From Hoeflea sp. (GTDB lineage: Bacteria; Pseudomonadota; Alphaproteobacteria; Rhizobiales; Rhizobiaceae), in the NCBI RefSeq assembly GCF_014359905.1, contig NZ_JACIYP010000017.1:1-63509 (forward strand): a stretch of DNA of 63,509 nucleotides, written 5' to 3'. The position numbers and the translations under genes were made by a program. Shown here piece by piece: positions 38,018 through 46,672 of this stretch. The notes under the pieces are model-generated. The model worked only from the letters and a program-made list of their open reading frames with translations. It ran no database searches and was not told the DNA's origin. Positions within the stretch are counted from its first letter, which is position 1. Each line of letters opens with the position of its first letter.

Positions 38018-38245
38018 ATGGCTGACCAGTTGCTCGATGCAAAGGGGTTGAACTGCCCGTTGCCAATCCTCAAGGCGAAGAAGGCGCTGAAAGGCATGCC
38101 GTCGGGCGGAACCTTGGAAGTGCTGGCCACGGACCCGGGCGCTGTCAAGGATTTCGAGGCTTTCTGCCGGGCCACCGGCAACGAGCTGGTGGAATCGCGC
38201 ACGGACGGTGGGACCTACATATTCCTGATCAGGAACACAAATTGA
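38018..38245 (+). CDS. tusA: TusA sulfur carrier
   Basis: The 75-residue SirA/TusA-fold protein has the sulfur-binding cysteine C13 in the canonical CPLPI motif (GLNCPLPILKAKKAL). It shuttles protein-bound persulfide in the cytoplasm. In sulfur oxidisers it passes sulfane sulfur to DsrE proteins and the sHdr complex. It follows the FadL-like gene by 54 bp, preceded by GGAGA, and is the last plus-strand gene of the cluster. A short dyad just downstream (38262-38289) overlaps the end of the convergent arsR. Confidence 0.93.
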   Translation: MADQLLDAKGLNCPLPILKAKKALKGMPSGGTLEVLATDPGAVKDFEAFCRATGNELVESRTDGGTYIFLIRNTN

Positions 38246-38272
38246 TCCATGCCGGTTAAGTGCGACGACGGC

Positions 38273-38629
38273 TCAGCAGTCGTCGTCGCAAAACTCATCA
38301 TACAGGGCCATCAGGATGCGCCGAGTGTGGTCATGAGACAGGGAATAGTGGATCTCACGGCCTTCACGCCGGAATTCGACCAGGCCGGCGGCCCGCAGGT
38401 TGGCGAGTTGCTTCGATACAACCGCCTGCGGCAAACCTGCCTTGGCTTCCAAATCGCCGACATTGGCCTCGCCTTCGACCAGCCGGCACAGGATCACCAG
38501 CCTGAGCGGATGGGAAAGCGACTTGAGAAATTCGCTTGTCCGCTTGGCGTTCTCCATCATGCGGTCAGTCATGCCACTGGCAATGCTGCTGGCGCCTGGG
38601 ATCGTTTCTGGTTCAGAGTGCGAAGCCAT
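38273..38629 (-). CDS. ArsR-family repressor, sHdrR/SoxR-like
   Basis: The 118-residue winged-helix protein has the ArsR core SLSHPLRLVILCRLVEGE and the recognition helix LPQAVVSKQLANLRAAGLV. Cysteines C48 (VILC), C114 and C118 (EFCDDDC) match the pattern of sulfur-sensing ArsR proteins, where one Cys in helix 3 region and one near the C-terminus form a sulfur bridge that releases DNA. It is convergent to tusA and most likely represses the sHdr genes. An AT-rich dyad AGAATATTTTTCT lies immediately upstream of its start (38631-38643). Confidence 0.85.
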   Translation of the reverse strand: MASHSEPETIPGASSIASGMTDRMMENAKRTSEFLKSLSHPLRLVILCRLVEGEANVGDLEAKAGLPQAVVSKQLANLRAAGLVEFRREGREIHYSLSHDHTRRILMALYDEFCDDDC

Positions 38630-38720
38630 CAGAATATTTTTCTCGATTGCATGAACGGGCTATTTAGCATGGCTGGGACTGTTGGCAAGGATTGCAGGCG
38701 ACAGGCTGGCGTAGTCGATA

Positions 38721-38885
38721 TTTGGCCTTCTATAACACCCGACGCCCACATTCATCCCTTGACGGGCAAACACCGGATCAGGCCTACTTCAACGCGCTGA
38801 CGCCAATCCTGGCGGCAGCATAATCGAGGCGGAAATCCACTTAAGCATACGCCCGAAACTGTTCAGACAAACCGAGCCACCTCTC
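38721..38885 (+). mobile_element. IS3-family transposase tail with terminal sequence
   Basis: One frame reads LAFYNTRRPHSSLDGQTPDQ, then AYFNALTPILAAA and a stop at 38821-38823; this is the C-terminus of an IS3-group OrfB. The following 60 bp (GGCGGAAATCCACTTA... and CTGTTCAGACAAACCGAGCC) look like the right end of such an element. Everything upstream of the tail is missing. It differs from the IS3 tail at 26541-26830 and points away from the sHdr cluster, as that one does. Confidence 0.7.
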
Positions 38886-38960
38886 AGCATCATTTGTGCC
38901 ACATGCTGCCTGTTCATGCTGGATAAAATGTGAGCGCAAGGTCAGGCTCTGCCGCAAAGT

Positions 38961-39070
38961 TCCCCAGAACGACAAAAAGCCCTGTCCGCGAGGATCAGGG
39001 CTTTTTGATTTTGGTTGTATTTTCAGAAGGATACTTGGTTGCGGGGGCCTGATTGCACGGAGACTTGTAA
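38961..39070. repeat. 110-bp direct repeat, copy 1 (tRNA-fMet 3' end plus terminator, att-like)
   Basis: This segment aligns without gaps to 48472-48581. It contains a hairpin with T-tract (38974-39006), the block TTTTCAGAAGGATA and TGGTTGCGGGGGCC. The last is the reverse complement of GGCCCCCGCAACCA, the CCA-containing 3' end of initiator tRNA genes. Read on the minus strand the order is tRNA end, spacer, terminator, as expected of sequence copied by integration into a tRNA gene. The rest of the tRNA is absent. Confidence 0.6.
38974..39006. terminator. Intrinsic terminator hairpin in repeat copy 1
   Basis: AAAAAGCCCTG and CAGGGCTTTTT form an 11-bp perfect stem around an 11-nt loop, with A and T tracts on both sides, so it can terminate in either direction. 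The loop is the reverse complement of the loop in copy 2 (48485-48515). Confidence 0.7.
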
Positions 39071-39193
39071 GATCAACCCATGAGCGCGAAGCCAATAGAA
39101 TGGTTTTCGCTTCGCATATCAGCTCCATTGTTTCACGGTTCATCAGGAACCCATGCTCAATGGACTTCAGCAAGCGGCAACTGCATTATAAAC

Positions 39194-39220
39194 CGCCTCG
39201 CAATTAACAAATGCGAGGCG
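39194..39220. terminator. Hairpin downstream of the amidohydrolase relic
   Basis: CGCCTCGCA and TGCGAGGCG form a perfect 9-bp stem with a 9-nt AT-rich loop. It lies about 20 bp past the end of the minus-strand amidohydrolase relic and may be its old terminator. No T-run follows directly. Confidence 0.4.
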
Positions 39221-39231
39221 ATATAGATAAT

Positions 39232-39869
39232 ACATATATAGGCGTCGCCACTTCCACAAAGGCCAAGCTCTGAGAATTTGTATACTGGCGCACATCCAAC
39301 AGGTCATAGGTTGATGAGGCCCCGCCGGAAGAAATCTTGAGCAGGGTGGCGCCGTTGCGCATGATCTCAAGCGCGCTTGTTCACCTCCGGCTCGCATCAG
39401 CCCTTGCCCATTAGCCCGACGCTATTCCAGGACCATTGCAAATCACGGGAATTGCTCTGCGCCGCTTGATTGCGGTGATAGTCGATTTGATCGTCACTTT
39501 GTGGTAAGGAAGGGGCGGACGGCAGGATGCGAGAACCGTCGATCTCAACGGCGTCAAGTATCCTTCTTATTGCACAAAGAGTTGCCGCCAACAGGAGCAG
39601 GTTTTTTTGAAACTACGCATCAGCGTGCGCCCGCCGCCGTCGATCACAGTGCCACCCGCGACAGCAAGCGGTTCGGTCGAAACTGCGGTGATCTTGTTGC
39701 CCGTCACCACGACATTCGCGATTTCGATCAGGGCTTCGTTCACGCCGTCAAAGACGTTGACGTTTGTAAACAAGATCTGCCCGGAGGTGTCCTGAGCGGC
39801 GGCCGGAAGGGCAACGCTGACGGCGACGGCCAGCGCCGCCGTCAAGGTCTTCAGGTTGGGTTTCTTCAT
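39232..39869 (-). pseudogene. Metal-dependent amidohydrolase relic, two fragments
   Basis: From ATG 39869 a Sec signal peptide (LTAALAVAVSVALPAAAQD) leads into an amidohydrolase N-terminus (ILFTNVNVFDGVNEALIE, VVTGNKITAVS, GGTVIDGGGRTLM). Homology breaks at about 39605 where the GLIDAH metal motif should follow. A second minus-strand piece at 39232-39362 reads MRNGATLLKISSGGASSTYD then LLDVRQYTNSQ, a central amidohydrolase segment. The intervening part, all metal ligands and the C-terminus are missing, so it is inactive. It lies downstream of the serine hydrolase and was probably co-transcribed with it. Confidence 0.7.
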
Positions 39870-39969
39870 TGGACGTCTCCCGTTGTCGATGCAGCGGGTT
39901 CGGTGGAGAGGTCGATCTGCGCTGTGCAGGATCGACCCTCCACCTGATCCGTGGATCTTGCCGCCCCGG

Positions 39970-41496
39970 CTATTGGAAGACAGTCCCGGAGAGGTCGAAT
40001 TCATCGACCGCACCTTCGCCCCGAATGAAGATCCGGTGGTTGAATCGCACGTAGTTGAGTTCGCCAGACGGATCTTCGAGCAATTCGCCAAGGCCTCCCT
40101 CGTTCGGGCCTTCGGTGATGATAAAATAGCCATCAGCCGTGTTGGCCACATTGGCCGGCGCGGGATCCGATCCGCTGGTCAATGCGGAGAACTGCACAAA
40201 CACATATTTGTCGCCGTCTTTGCGGATCTCGATGTTTTGGGAATTCCCCTTGAAGACGCCGACGAAGGGATCGAGCACAGCCGGATCAACACCCGCTGCG
40301 ACCGGAGAGTCGGCCTCGATCTTCGTGAAGGCTTTGACCATTGCATTCGCAACTTTCTTGTAGGCCTCGGATCCGCGATCGCTGTGGACCAAAACCACCA
40401 CGGCAAAGTCGTGATCCGGGATCAGCTGCAGAAAGGAACGCGTGCCGGGCCAATTCCCGCCGTGGCTGGGGCTGGTGACCCCGCCGTAATCGTGGATGAA
40501 CCATGTCAACCCGGTAAAGTCGCCGGCTTCCGCCTCGACTGCCGGAGCGTGGGCATAGTCCAGCGCTTCTTCGGACAGCAGCTGGTTCCCCGCGGCGTCC
40601 TTGCCGTCCAGCTGAAAGCGGGCGTATTTCAGCATGTCGTTAATCGTCGACCGGAGCGCGCCGGAGGCTGCGGACTCTCTGATCAACGGAATGTAGTACG
40701 GCTTGAGATCGCTGATGCTGCCTTCGCCGTAGATCGGCGGATGACCCCATGCGTAGTTTTCAGCCGGCGGGGTGGGGTCGTAGTTAAAGGATGACGACTC
40801 CATGCCGAGCGGAGTCAACAGGTTCTCTTCGATCAGGTTCTCGATCGGCTTTCCGCCGGCATGCGACACCACATGGGTCGCGAAGGTGATGCTAGTGTTG
40901 TTGTACATCCAGGTTTGACCGAACGGATAGAGCTGCTCGACGTAAGCCGCCTGGAGCATGACCTTCTCGCTGATCGACCCGCCCGGAGGAACACGAAGGA
41001 ACCCATGGTCGCCATACCAGCCAGCGCGATGGTGGAACAGGTCAACGACCCGGGCTTTCGACGTTGCGTCGGCATCCGCGACCCTCCACCACGGCAGGAG
41101 GTCGACGACACGCGCGTTCAAATCCAGCTCGCCCCGTTCGGACAGCTGCAGGGCCACTGTCGAAAGGAAGGTTTTGGTCACAGAGCCAATTTGAAACTGC
41201 GTATCAGGGGTAACGGCCTCGTCGGTGCCTACCTTGGTGACCCCGAGACCGGCGCTGTAGGTGTTGGGCCCATGGATGACCCCGACACCAAGCCCCGGGA
41301 TTTTCATTTCCTTGATCAGTTCAGCAGTTTCGGCGAGGACCGCATCAAAGGTCGCCTGGCCCTCTTCCTGTGTCATGAACTGTTGGTTTTGCTGCGCAAG
41401 CCCCGGCTGAACTGCAAAGGATGCCGAAATCATGAAGGCAACTAACAGCTTCATTGGATTCTTCACCGGACTTCTCCTTTTCATTAGATTCTTCAC
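39970..41496 (-). CDS. Secreted serine hydrolase, class C beta-lactamase/PBP-like
   Basis: The 508-residue protein has a signal peptide (about 15-35, ending GLAQQ). The beta-lactamase-fold domain shows S105-x-x-K108 (IGSVTKTF), a Y-x-N motif (WMYNNTS) and HGG (PSHGGNWPG) in place of KTG, the set found in esterase or DD-peptidase-like class C relatives. A C-terminal beta domain of about 120 residues (VGVFKGNSQNIEIRKDGDKY) follows. It is located in the periplasm or secreted. Starts at 41496 or 41454 (MKLLVAF) are possible. It is 100 bp downstream of the class A beta-lactamase homologue on the same strand. Confidence 0.83.
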   Translation of the reverse strand: MKNLMKRRSPVKNPMKLLVAFMISASFAVQPGLAQQNQQFMTQEEGQATFDAVLAETAELIKEMKIPGLGVGVIHGPNTYSAGLGVTKVGTDEAVTPDTQFQIGSVTKTFLSTVALQLSERGELDLNARVVDLLPWWRVADADATSKARVVDLFHHRAGWYGDHGFLRVPPGGSISEKVMLQAAYVEQLYPFGQTWMYNNTSITFATHVVSHAGGKPIENLIEENLLTPLGMESSSFNYDPTPPAENYAWGHPPIYGEGSISDLKPYYIPLIRESAASGALRSTINDMLKYARFQLDGKDAAGNQLLSEEALDYAHAPAVEAEAGDFTGLTWFIHDYGGVTSPSHGGNWPGTRSFLQLIPDHDFAVVVLVHSDRGSEAYKKVANAMVKAFTKIEADSPVAAGVDPAVLDPFVGVFKGNSQNIEIRKDGDKYVFVQFSALTSGSDPAPANVANTADGYFIITEGPNEGGLGELLEDPSGELNYVRFNHRIFIRGEGAVDEFDLSGTVFQ

Positions 41497-41598
41497 TGGA
41501 TTTCTCCTGTTGGTATTATGGTAGTTCTTCTTGGTGACCTATGTCTTCGCTGTGCAGGATTGCACCGGCAGAGCCTGCGCTCCGCAAAGTCTGCCCGT

Positions 41599-42597
41599 TT
41601 ACTGCTTCGCCATCTGCCCGACGTAGAAGTAGTCGAACAGCGAGCGGGCGACCTCTGCAATGGCCCGATCCCTGTCCGCCTCGGATGTCTCGCTGCTCTT
41701 GGTGAACACGGCGATTGCAAACCGACGATCGTCGGGGAGCGTGATATAGCCGACGTCATTGGCCACTCCCCCTATGGTTCCGGTCTTGTTCGCCACGGGC
41801 GTTCCCCTCGGCAGCAGCCCCTTGAGCCGGCCGGCGCCGGTGCGCGTGCGTGACATGACATCAATCAGGAAGTCGCGGCTCTCGGCGCTTGTCGCCGTGC
41901 CACCGTCGATGGCAAGCAGGAGTTGCAGCATCGCAAGCGGCGTTGCCTGGTCGCGGGGATCCGCCTCGAAGTCCAGATTGCGGTCACCCATGATCGTCAG
42001 GAGCTCCGGCCGGGTCACAAAGGCCTCCGCGGCAACTTTCATCGTGGCAGGTCCCGGCAGGCCATAGAATTCCCCGATGATCTCGCCAGTCGTCCGATCG
42101 ACCCTGAAATCGGTGATCCCGAGCCTGCGCAGATATTCGGTCACTGCCGCGGGTCCGCCAGCCAGCCCCATCGAGATATCGGTCGCAGTGTTGTCGCTCT
42201 CCGTGATCATGATCTCGATCAGGTTCGCCACCGAAAGCTGGAGCCCGGGATGCACGAATGTGTCGCTCAGCGCAGCGTCCCCGATCATCATCATGTCGGG
42301 TGTGACGTCGACCATCTGGTCGAGGCTGAGTTCCCCCCTGTCGACGCGATCCAAGACCGCAGCGGCGATCGCAACCTTGTAGGTGCTGGCCATGGCAAAG
42401 GTTTCATCGCCATTGAACGCGATGATTTCGTCGCCGCCGATTTCCTGCGCCGCGAAGCCGATGCGCCCGGCAAGCTTCGTCGCGACCTGCTCGATCGCGG
42501 CTCCGACGGACTGTCCTTCTGCTGTCTGGCCGTATGCCGGGCTGAAGGTGGCCGCCGCGGAAACCGCAAGGGCAATGATGGCATGACGATATTTCAT
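41599..42597 (-). CDS. Class A beta-lactamase-like serine hydrolase with altered omega loop
   Basis: The 332-residue protein has a signal peptide (ending FSPAYGQ). Class A motifs are S-x-x-K (ASTYK), S-D-N (ESDNTATD) and KTG (NKTGTIGG). Counting from SDN, the position of the general base Glu166 is Thr (VDRTTGEIIGEFYG), and the Asn170 position is Ile. The Glu two residues later (E168 position) is kept. Deacylation may therefore differ from that of classical penicillinases. Start at 42597; upstream codons lack homology. Role in beta-lactam resistance is uncertain. Confidence 0.8.
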   Translation of the reverse strand: MKYRHAIIALAVSAAATFSPAYGQTAEGQSVGAAIEQVATKLAGRIGFAAQEIGGDEIIAFNGDETFAMASTYKVAIAAAVLDRVDRGELSLDQMVDVTPDMMMIGDAALSDTFVHPGLQLSVANLIEIMITESDNTATDISMGLAGGPAAVTEYLRRLGITDFRVDRTTGEIIGEFYGLPGPATMKVAAEAFVTRPELLTIMGDRNLDFEADPRDQATPLAMLQLLLAIDGGTATSAESRDFLIDVMSRTRTGAGRLKGLLPRGTPVANKTGTIGGVANDVGYITLPDDRRFAIAVFTKSSETSEADRDRAIAEVARSLFDYFYVGQMAKQ

Positions 42598-42799
42598 TTT
42601 TGGTGCCTCCTCGCGTGTTTGGAACCTCAAGTGATGGAAGCAAAAAGCCGCAAGGGCGACTGCCCGATTTACAGCTGTTTGAGCATCCACTTCAGAACTT
42701 TACCTCCGCACAAGGAAACGGGCGCGCACAATCGAGGTACAGATTCTACGCCGGTCACCGGCCCCTGCGACTTGTACTCCAAACCCATTGATACGCACC

Positions 42800-43231
42800 C
42801 TCGACGCGTTCCGCGTGGAGTGTCTGGCAGTCAGGGTGACGCGGAAGCGAGGTGGTGTCAGCCAGCATGATGCCTCCATTCATTGGGTGATTACCGCTGA
42901 AGTCACCCTGGAAAACGGAGCTGATAACGAGGTACTGCCGATGCTGCTCAACCCGCTTCGGCGCCGGTTGCACCATGTATCGTGCGATGGAGCTTACGAC
43001 ATCAAAGAGCGCCATCGGTTACGGCTCCGGAAAGCCAGCAAAGCGAGCATCCCACCTCGCAAGAACGCCGGCTATCGGGACGAAGCGCATCCGAAAAACG
43101 AGGCCGTTGACGCGCTGAACAGGTTGGCTGTCCGACTTAAAAACCAAATCTCGCTATCATCAGCCGTCACTGGTGGAAACGGCGATGTCCCGATACAAGC
43201 AATCGGTGAATTCCAAGCTGAGCTCGCGTAG
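42800..43231 (+). mobile_element. IS5-type transposase fragment
   Basis: The frame contains HWVITAEVTLENGADNEVLP, LLNPLRRRLHHVSCDGAYD and ASIPPRKNAGYRDE, matching the central part of IS5-group DDE transposases, including the second catalytic Asp in CDGAYD. The N-terminal and most of the C-terminal part (the Y-(2)-R-(3)-E region) are missing, and no inverted repeats were found. It is an immobile remnant in the accessory segment. Nothing else is seen up to 43435. Confidence 0.7.
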
Positions 43232-43435
43232 CCACACGTGTCAGGTCGGTGAAATCCTGGCAGATGTTAAGATTACGCGCACAGTCTCAGGACTTGGCAT
43301 GCCTGTTCGTCAGCCGGCCTGTTAAGGGCAGAAGATCTTTTAGACAGGCCGTCCAGGCTTTGATTCGATCTACAACGCCGGTTCGAAGCATTGCGAACCG
43401 GGTATTCTTTGACCGCGTGCCTCAGTAGATTTTCG

Positions 43436-45070
43436 CTAATTCGCAATAGCAAAAGGTGTGTTTTCGTCGAGAGGGTAGATGGGCTCCGTCAACTGCGTGT
43501 GCTCGAAAAGAGTGATATCGCGGCTCGTGGCTCCGGGAACATCAACGATCAGCACCTTGTCGGTGAAATTTTCATAGAACGCTCGGAAGTGGTTCCCGCT
43601 TTTGACACCTATCACGTCATATTCCTGGATGGCGATGCCATGTGGCCTCGCTTGTGAATCGTCATAGGCCTGGACCAGGCCGGATATGACGATGACATCC
43701 ACATTATCCGAGATGACCAGTCTGACTGAGGGACCAAACGTGTAGGGGATACCGTAAGCGGTCCCCCCGCGAACGAACTCGTAGCCATCCGAAATCGACT
43801 TGACATAGGCTTTGGTTTTGATCGGTTCGCCCGCAATCGGCTCAAATTTGCCCCCGAGGCTCACGTCGATTGTCGCTCCGACACCGGCAGCGACTGCGGC
43901 CTTTGCGGTTTCCGGATCGTGTATCGAAATGAAGGCGACTTTACCCAAGCCTTCGGTTTCCAAAAGGGCCCGCAGCAGGTGCGTACCTGAGCCGCCAGCC
44001 CCACCACCGGGATTATCCGCGGCGTCCCCAATCACAATCGGGGTATGGTCGATGATATCGCCCTTCGTCGGCTGTTTCCGTTCGTAGCGGCCGTCTCTGT
44101 CGAGCATGGCCAGTACGCTGCTCATCGTTGTGTCTAAGTCATTGAGTGGATAAAAAGCCTCTTCCCTGTGATCCCATATCCACTGCGACAGTTCATCCAC
44201 CAGTTCTTGTGCCAGATCAGCGTTGTTTTCGGTCGTGACCATCGGGTACACGCCGCAAAAATCAGTGTCCTGGTATGGGAAGCCATGCATGACAGAGCAG
44301 TTGAGAACACCGGGACGATTTTCGATCTCAATACACTTTTCTTTGAGCTGATTTCCAAAAATGCCTTCCTCTTCGGTATTGCTGAGCGGCATCATCAGCG
44401 GCACTTTGCGATAGGCCGGGGTGGGATTCGACTCTCCTGCCAGGATCGCAGCGGCACGATACATGGCATCACGTGCAGCTTCATTCATATCCAGATGAGG
44501 ATATTTTTTACAGGCACTGAAGAAATTCATATTCTCCTTCATTTTGTCCGTGATCTTGCCATGCAGGTCGCCGGACCAGACAATCATCGTGTCCTTTCCG
44601 ACCAGTTCTCGGACGGACTCCGCCAGATCTCCTTCAAGATCGGGAGTGTTATCCACAACACCTGCACCGTGTAGAGCGAGGTAAACGATGTCCAATGGCA
44701 TCTGTGCTTTAAGCGTGTCGAGCATTTCTTTTTTCGCATCGCTCCAGAATTGCGCTTTCACCAGACCAAAACTCGAATCTGGTCCGTATATCAGACCCGG
44801 GAGCAACTCCCAGCCGTTTTCCTCGCACACATCTACTGCCCCGCCCAAGGCTGTTCCTCTGAGTGCCTTGATTTCATCACCCCTAAAAATACGCATGTTG
44901 TCCAGCGTAGTTTCACCCATGCCTTCGGTGAGGTAAGTGTTTGTTTCATGAAAGAAACCCACACAGCAGACTCTCAATTTTTTACTTTCTCCCGAGGACG
45001 CAAGTAAAGGTGACGATATTGCAGCAAGACCCGCAGAGACAGCGAGTGTATTGAATGTTCTACGCTTCAT
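43436..45070 (-). CDS. M81-family (MlrC-like) metallopeptidase with Tat-like signal
   Basis: The 544-residue protein starts with a twin-arginine-type signal (KRRTFNTLAVSAGLAAISSP). The M81 domain shows the metal motif GFFHETNTY (H41), ALHGAG (H134), SGDLHG (D168, H170), and the conserved GDAADNPGGGAGGSGTHLL loop. The family includes MlrC, which cleaves linearised microcystin, and many proteins of unknown substrate. Codon and base composition is visibly more AT-rich than that of its neighbours, suggesting transfer. It is in the segment between the 110-bp repeats and has no evident operon partner. Confidence 0.85.
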   Translation of the reverse strand: MKRRTFNTLAVSAGLAAISSPLLASSGESKKLRVCCVGFFHETNTYLTEGMGETTLDNMRIFRGDEIKALRGTALGGAVDVCEENGWELLPGLIYGPDSSFGLVKAQFWSDAKKEMLDTLKAQMPLDIVYLALHGAGVVDNTPDLEGDLAESVRELVGKDTMIVWSGDLHGKITDKMKENMNFFSACKKYPHLDMNEAARDAMYRAAAILAGESNPTPAYRKVPLMMPLSNTEEEGIFGNQLKEKCIEIENRPGVLNCSVMHGFPYQDTDFCGVYPMVTTENNADLAQELVDELSQWIWDHREEAFYPLNDLDTTMSSVLAMLDRDGRYERKQPTKGDIIDHTPIVIGDAADNPGGGAGGSGTHLLRALLETEGLGKVAFISIHDPETAKAAVAAGVGATIDVSLGGKFEPIAGEPIKTKAYVKSISDGYEFVRGGTAYGIPYTFGPSVRLVISDNVDVIVISGLVQAYDDSQARPHGIAIQEYDVIGVKSGNHFRAFYENFTDKVLIVDVPGATSRDITLFEHTQLTEPIYPLDENTPFAIAN

Positions 45071-45103
45071 CAGCTTTGCTCCATATCCAAATGGCGTTTT
45101 AGT

Positions 45104-45430
45104 TTAAGTGGAGACGCCCCGACGAAGCGGGCGCCCCATGAAGTTTGCCCAGTTACTGCTTCGCCATCCGCCCGCGTAGAAGTAGTCGAACAGTGTGCAG
45201 GCGGTCGATTCAGACTCAAAGGCTTGTTTTTCCGGGACCGAACGGCACCGAGTAATTGGCTTCAAAGAGGTTGAATGCCGATGCTGGTCGACAGCAAGGT
45301 CGGGTTGGTCCCCTTGTTCCGTTCGGATTGCAATTCCGTCCGCACGGGCGTTGACCCAAGTCAATGACGAGGTAGTCAGAAGCGCAATAGAATAAATCTG
45401 AAGAGCAAGAGTTGTAAGCAAGGAACGCAT
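45104..45430 (-). pseudogene. Relic joining a signal peptide to a beta-lactamase C-terminus
   Basis: A short minus-strand frame begins with a signal-like segment (MRSLLTTLALQIYSIALLTT). It ends in ACTLFDYFYAGG, closely matching the last residues of the beta-lactamase homologue (ARSLFDYFYVGQMAKQ). The nucleotide match to 41598-41650 covers about 45 bp. It is best explained as the leftover of a second, deleted beta-lactamase-like gene. No catalytic motif remains. Confidence 0.5.
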
Positions 45431-45606
45431 ACAAAACTCCCTGTCTGATGTCCTGAGGCGTTCGCTCATGATATCTTTGTAAAGTTCATTTGAACCTGAA
45501 ATCGAGGGTCAAATCCTGCGCTTGTTGCGGCGGCCAGTTCACCTGGGAATTTGCAACGTTAGGTGAAAGCTTGTCGCTTCCGGCGGGCCTTTAGTGGAGC
45601 AGATCG

Positions 45607-46578
45607 ATGAGGCTGAAACTACCGACGCATTTGTCGCGCTTTCCGGCAAAAATTGACCTGACGCATCAAGCGTTTTGGCGCGGTTTGCCCGTGCTTCAAT
45701 CGGAAACGGTGCAACTCAGGCCGGGACGTCCTGTGTACAAAATGCTGCAAATCACTGGGCGGGACATGCTTATCCTTCGCAGCAAGGTCGAGCCAAAGAT
45801 GGCCAGTACCATCGTGCCTGACCCGGATTGGATGGTTTTGGTGGCACCGGTCAGTTGGCTTGGCGACTATGTTTTCAACGGTCAAGTGGCAAGACCGTTC
45901 GATGTTTTTGTTTCTGCTGGTCCTGACGGATATTCCGCCACCAACGAAAGAAGGCATAACTTGGCAGTGGGTCTGCGAAAGTCCAGGCTGAGGGATGCTT
46001 GCGCCAATTTGAGTGGCCGCCATGTCGAGGATATCGCGCTCGACGATCAACGGATAGCCCTTGGTCCAGCCTTGGGCACAAGGTTTCACAGGCGGCTTCT
46101 GGAGACGATAGCGGCCTCATTGGAGAAGCCTTTGGCCCCTGGCAAATTCGCACTCGATGCTGTCGTCGAGAATGATCTTTTTTCCGAGCTTGCCGGCCTC
46201 ATGATGGCAGAGACTATCGAAGAGAATGCCATTTCAAGCCTCAACCTTGACCCGTTGCGAGTTGTCAGGCGCGCAGAAGGACTGTTTGAGGACCGCGGGA
46301 CCGATCCACCAAGTATATCTGACCTTTGCAAGGCAGCGAACGTCGGGGCAACGACGTTGCACTTGTGTTTCAATGACGTTTACGGCGCGCCGCCAATTTC
46401 TTACTTGCACGCAAAGAGAATTACACAGGCCCGCTCTGCAATCCTTACAGAGGAAAGAGCCCCACCTTCCGTCAAAGACGTTGCCCTGTCGCTTGGCTTC
46501 ACACACAGCGGTCGTTTTGCCGAACGATATCGCCGCTTTTTCGGGGAATACCCGTCAGAGACCCTCGGCAAGCGATGA
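45607..46578 (+). CDS. AraC-family transcriptional regulator
   Basis: The 323-residue protein has a C-terminal double helix-turn-helix: PSISDLCKAANVGATTLHLC as the first, and VKDVALSLGFTHSGRFAERYRRFFGEYPSETL as the second (the GF-x3-GRFA-x2-YR-x2-FG signature of AraC proteins). The N-terminal 200 residues are a poorly conserved sensing domain. It sits between the M81 peptidase and the membrane hydrolase; its target is unknown. Confidence 0.85.
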   Translation: MRLKLPTHLSRFPAKIDLTHQAFWRGLPVLQSETVQLRPGRPVYKMLQITGRDMLILRSKVEPKMASTIVPDPDWMVLVAPVSWLGDYVFNGQVARPFDVFVSAGPDGYSATNERRHNLAVGLRKSRLRDACANLSGRHVEDIALDDQRIALGPALGTRFHRRLLETIAASLEKPLAPGKFALDAVVENDLFSELAGLMMAETIEENAISSLNLDPLRVVRRAEGLFEDRGTDPPSISDLCKAANVGATTLHLCFNDVYGAPPISYLHAKRITQARSAILTEERAPPSVKDVALSLGFTHSGRFAERYRRFFGEYPSETLGKR

Positions 46579-46672
46579 GTTCGCCGGATGCCCGGAGCTG
46601 GCCCCATCCGCCACAGCTTGACCTCACTGCGTCTTGTGGACGTATTTGGGCGATGTGAGTGCGACAATTAGA

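Noticed and set aside
38262..38289. Hairpin GCGACGAC/GTCGTCGC as a terminator between tusA and arsR
   Set aside because: One arm is formed by the repeated Asp codons at the end of arsR and no T-tract follows, so it may be incidental.
38961..39070. Complete tRNA gene
   Set aside because: Only about 14 bp of the 3' end match; the cloverleaf arms are missing.
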